In this document: positions 14,440 through 15,779 of the stretch, piece after piece
Position numbering within the stretch: the stretch's first letter is position 1
Layout: the number at the start of each line of letters is the position of its first letter
Source: an uncultured Ruminococcus sp.
GTDB lineage: Bacteria > Bacillota > Clostridia > Oscillospirales > Acutalibacteraceae
Assembly (NCBI GenBank): GCA_902766585.1
Contig: CACXDV010000032.1
Coordinates: 1-15,779 of the forward strand
Reading direction: 5' to 3'
Length of the DNA stretch: 15,779 nucleotides
Program-made: the position numbers and the translations under genes
The notes under the pieces: generated by a model
What the model saw: the letters and a program-made list of their open reading frames with translations, nothing else
Database searches by the model: none
Told to the model about the DNA's origin: nothing

Positions 14440-15252
14440 TTGGTAAGAGAAATAACCTTAGGACAGTATTTGCCGGGAAAATCGCCGATACATAGGATGG
14501 ATCCCCGAAGCAAGATACTGCTTCTGATAACATATATAGTTGTTATTTTTTTATGTAAGAATTTTGTTTCACTTTTATTGATGTCATTATTTTCAATTCT
14601 GATAATTCTGTTGACAGGCATAAGTTTTTTAAAATATTTGAAAAGTCTTCGTATGATAATCTTTGTAATAATTATCACCGGTATTTTGAATTTGTTTTAT
14701 GGCTCAGGCGACGTATTGTGCGAGTTATGGATATTAAAGATAACTACCGGAGGAATATATAATGCCTTGTTTGTTATTGTCAGAATAACGATCCTTATGA
14801 TGGTCAGCGCGGTTCTGACATATACTACATCACCGACGGATCTGACCGATGGATTGGAAAGATTGATGAAGCCATTGACGATATTTCATGTTAAGGTACA
14901 TGAGATCGCGCTTATGATGACTATTGCGCTCAGGTTTATTCCTGTGCTTCTTGAGGAAACGGACAAGATAATGAATGCGCAGAAGGCAAGGGGCGCTGAT
15001 ATGGAAAGCGGAAATGTATTTCAGCGTGTTAAGGCTTTGACACCTGTACTGATACCATTGTTTGTTTCCTCGTTCAGACGTGCAAACGATCTTGCAATGG
15101 CGATGGAATGCCGATGCTATAACGGAGGAAAGAATAAAACCAGGATGAAGGTGCTTCGTTTCAGTAAAATTGACCTTGCAGCAAGTATTATTTCTGTTGT
15201 TATTTTTGCTGCTGTTATTTTTACGAATACGATTTTTCAGCCTGTGATATAA
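14440..15252 (+). CDS. ecfT: ECF transporter transmembrane component EcfT
   Basis: Membrane scaffold that couples ATP hydrolysis by EcfA1/A2 to toppling of the substrate-binding S-component. 270 residues, starting with TTG. The N-terminal motif LGQYLPGKSPIHRMDPRSKI (7-26) is typical. Hydrophobic helices lie at about 26-40, 43-60, 70-88, 104-128 and 247-264; the cytoplasmic coupling helices carry the conserved Ala-Arg-Gly motifs. The first is intact (ARG at 183-185). The second reads AMECRCYNGG (221-230), whereas AMEARGY or AMEARCY is usual. Family length and position between ecfA2 and truA agree. Truncation is excluded because the last helix is present. Confidence 0.94.
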   Translation: MVREITLGQYLPGKSPIHRMDPRSKILLLITYIVVIFLCKNFVSLLLMSLFSILIILLTGISFLKYLKSLRMIIFVIIITGILNLFYGSGDVLCELWILKITTGGIYNALFVIVRITILMMVSAVLTYTTSPTDLTDGLERLMKPLTIFHVKVHEIALMMTIALRFIPVLLEETDKIMNAQKARGADMESGNVFQRVKALTPVLIPLFVSSFRRANDLAMAMECRCYNGGKNKTRMKVLRFSKIDLAASIISVVIFAAVIFTNTIFQPVI

Positions 15253-15261
15253 GAGGAGAAT

Positions 15262-15779
15262 ATGAGAAATATATTACTTACTATAGCGTATGACGGAAAA
15301 AAATATCACGGATGGCAGGTTCAAAACAATGCCGTTACCGTACAGGAGGTATTTCAGAGTGCTTTGTACTCCGTTATAGGAGAAACTGCCGAAATAAAGG
15401 GATGCAGCCGTACAGATGCGGGTGTTCACGCAAATATGTATTGTATCAGCTTTAAAACAGATTTTCGTATCCCGCTGGAAAGGATACCCCATGCGCTGAA
15501 TAATTTTCTTCCTCCCGATATATCTGTTTTATCTGCAAAAGAGGTTCCTGAGGATTTTCATGCAAGATATTCATGCAAGGGTAAGGAGTATATTTATAAA
15601 ATATGGAATGCCGATATAAGAAATCCTTTTTTGGACGGATATGCTTATCATTATTGGTATTCCCTTGATATTGAAGGTATGAATCGGGCAGCGGAGAATA
15701 TTATCGGCTGTCACGATTTTACTTCTTTTTGCACCTTGACCAACAGGAAAAAGGGTGATTTTCACAGAACGGTAAAGAA
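15262..15779 (+). CDS. truA: tRNA pseudouridine(38-40) synthase TruA, 5' part
   Basis: Makes pseudouridine at positions 38-40 of the tRNA anticodon arm. The frame is open from the ATG at 15262 to the right edge (172 complete codons, of about 245 expected), so the gene is cut by the window. Motifs: LTIAYDGKKYHGWQVQ (6-21), CSRTDAGVHA (48-57) with the catalytic Asp52, and FHARYSCKGKEYIYKIWN (about 98-115). AAGAGGAG sits just before the start, nine bases after the ecfT stop codon. Its place after ecfT matches the common Firmicute cluster, where rplM and rpsI usually come next. Confidence 0.96.
   Translation, partial: MRNILLTIAYDGKKYHGWQVQNNAVTVQEVFQSALYSVIGETAEIKGCSRTDAGVHANMYCISFKTDFRIPLERIPHALNNFLPPDISVLSAKEVPEDFHARYSCKGKEYIYKIWNADIRNPFLDGYAYHYWYSLDIEGMNRAAENIIGCHDFTSFCTLTNRKKGDFHRTVK

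Noticed and set aside
1..15779. CRISPR arrays, insertion sequences, integrase or attachment sites, tRNA or rRNA genes
   Set aside because: No spaced direct repeats, transposase motifs, recombinase genes or cloverleaf structures were seen on either strand.

Overview
The window looks like chromosomal DNA of a low-to-moderate GC, strictly anaerobic, spore-forming Firmicute, most likely a Ruminococcus-type member of the Oscillospirales. This rests on a complex [FeFe]-hydrogenase, a clostridial GlgB, a GerA-type germinant receptor, DUF421/DUF4363 membrane proteins and the Firmicute gene order ecfA1-ecfA2-ecfT-truA. The species call is inference. I see no tRNA, rRNA, CRISPR array, insertion sequence or phage module. 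The coding density is high and no gene-free stretch exceeds 300 bases. The longest, about 190-250 bases at 1763-2010, holds a terminator and an AT-rich promoter region.

Layout. (1) Bases 1-1762 hold a nearly complete HydA-type [FeFe]-hydrogenase, missing about two bases of its start codon, followed by an intrinsic terminator. (2) A 106-residue SCP2-fold protein (2011-2331) precedes glgB, the glycogen branching enzyme (2426-4339), which ends in a strong hairpin shared with the converging operon. (3) On the minus strand a DUF421 (YetF-like) protein and a DUF4363 protein form a two-gene unit (5437-4381). (4) Divergent from it, across 117 bases, lies a reduced germinant-receptor operon: gerA (5555-7075) overlaps by 4 bases a single ORF (7072-8715) that fuses a GerAB-type transporter to a shortened GerAC-type lipoprotein domain. 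A 13-bp perfect terminator stem starts at the last base of its stop codon. (5) A two-domain DUF5131-DUF4186 protein (8810-9892) has its own extended -10 promoter. (6) ilvD (9984-11666) is a monocistron with a consensus sigma-A promoter and a terminator. (7) A second consensus promoter starts an operon running off the right edge: an RlmI/RlmK-like methyltransferase, ecfA1, ecfA2, ecfT (TTG start) and truA (5' part).

How they work together. The hydrogenase disposes of fermentation electrons as H2; GlgB builds storage glycogen; IlvD serves branched-chain amino acid synthesis; EcfA1-A2-T is the shared energising module for vitamin and cofactor uptake with S-components encoded elsewhere; TruA and the methyltransferase modify RNA. 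The ger and DUF421/DUF4363 genes point to the spore inner membrane and are the least ordinary part of the window. The main novelty candidates are the GerB-GerC fusion with a retained internal lipobox-like site, and the DUF5131-DUF4186 fusion.
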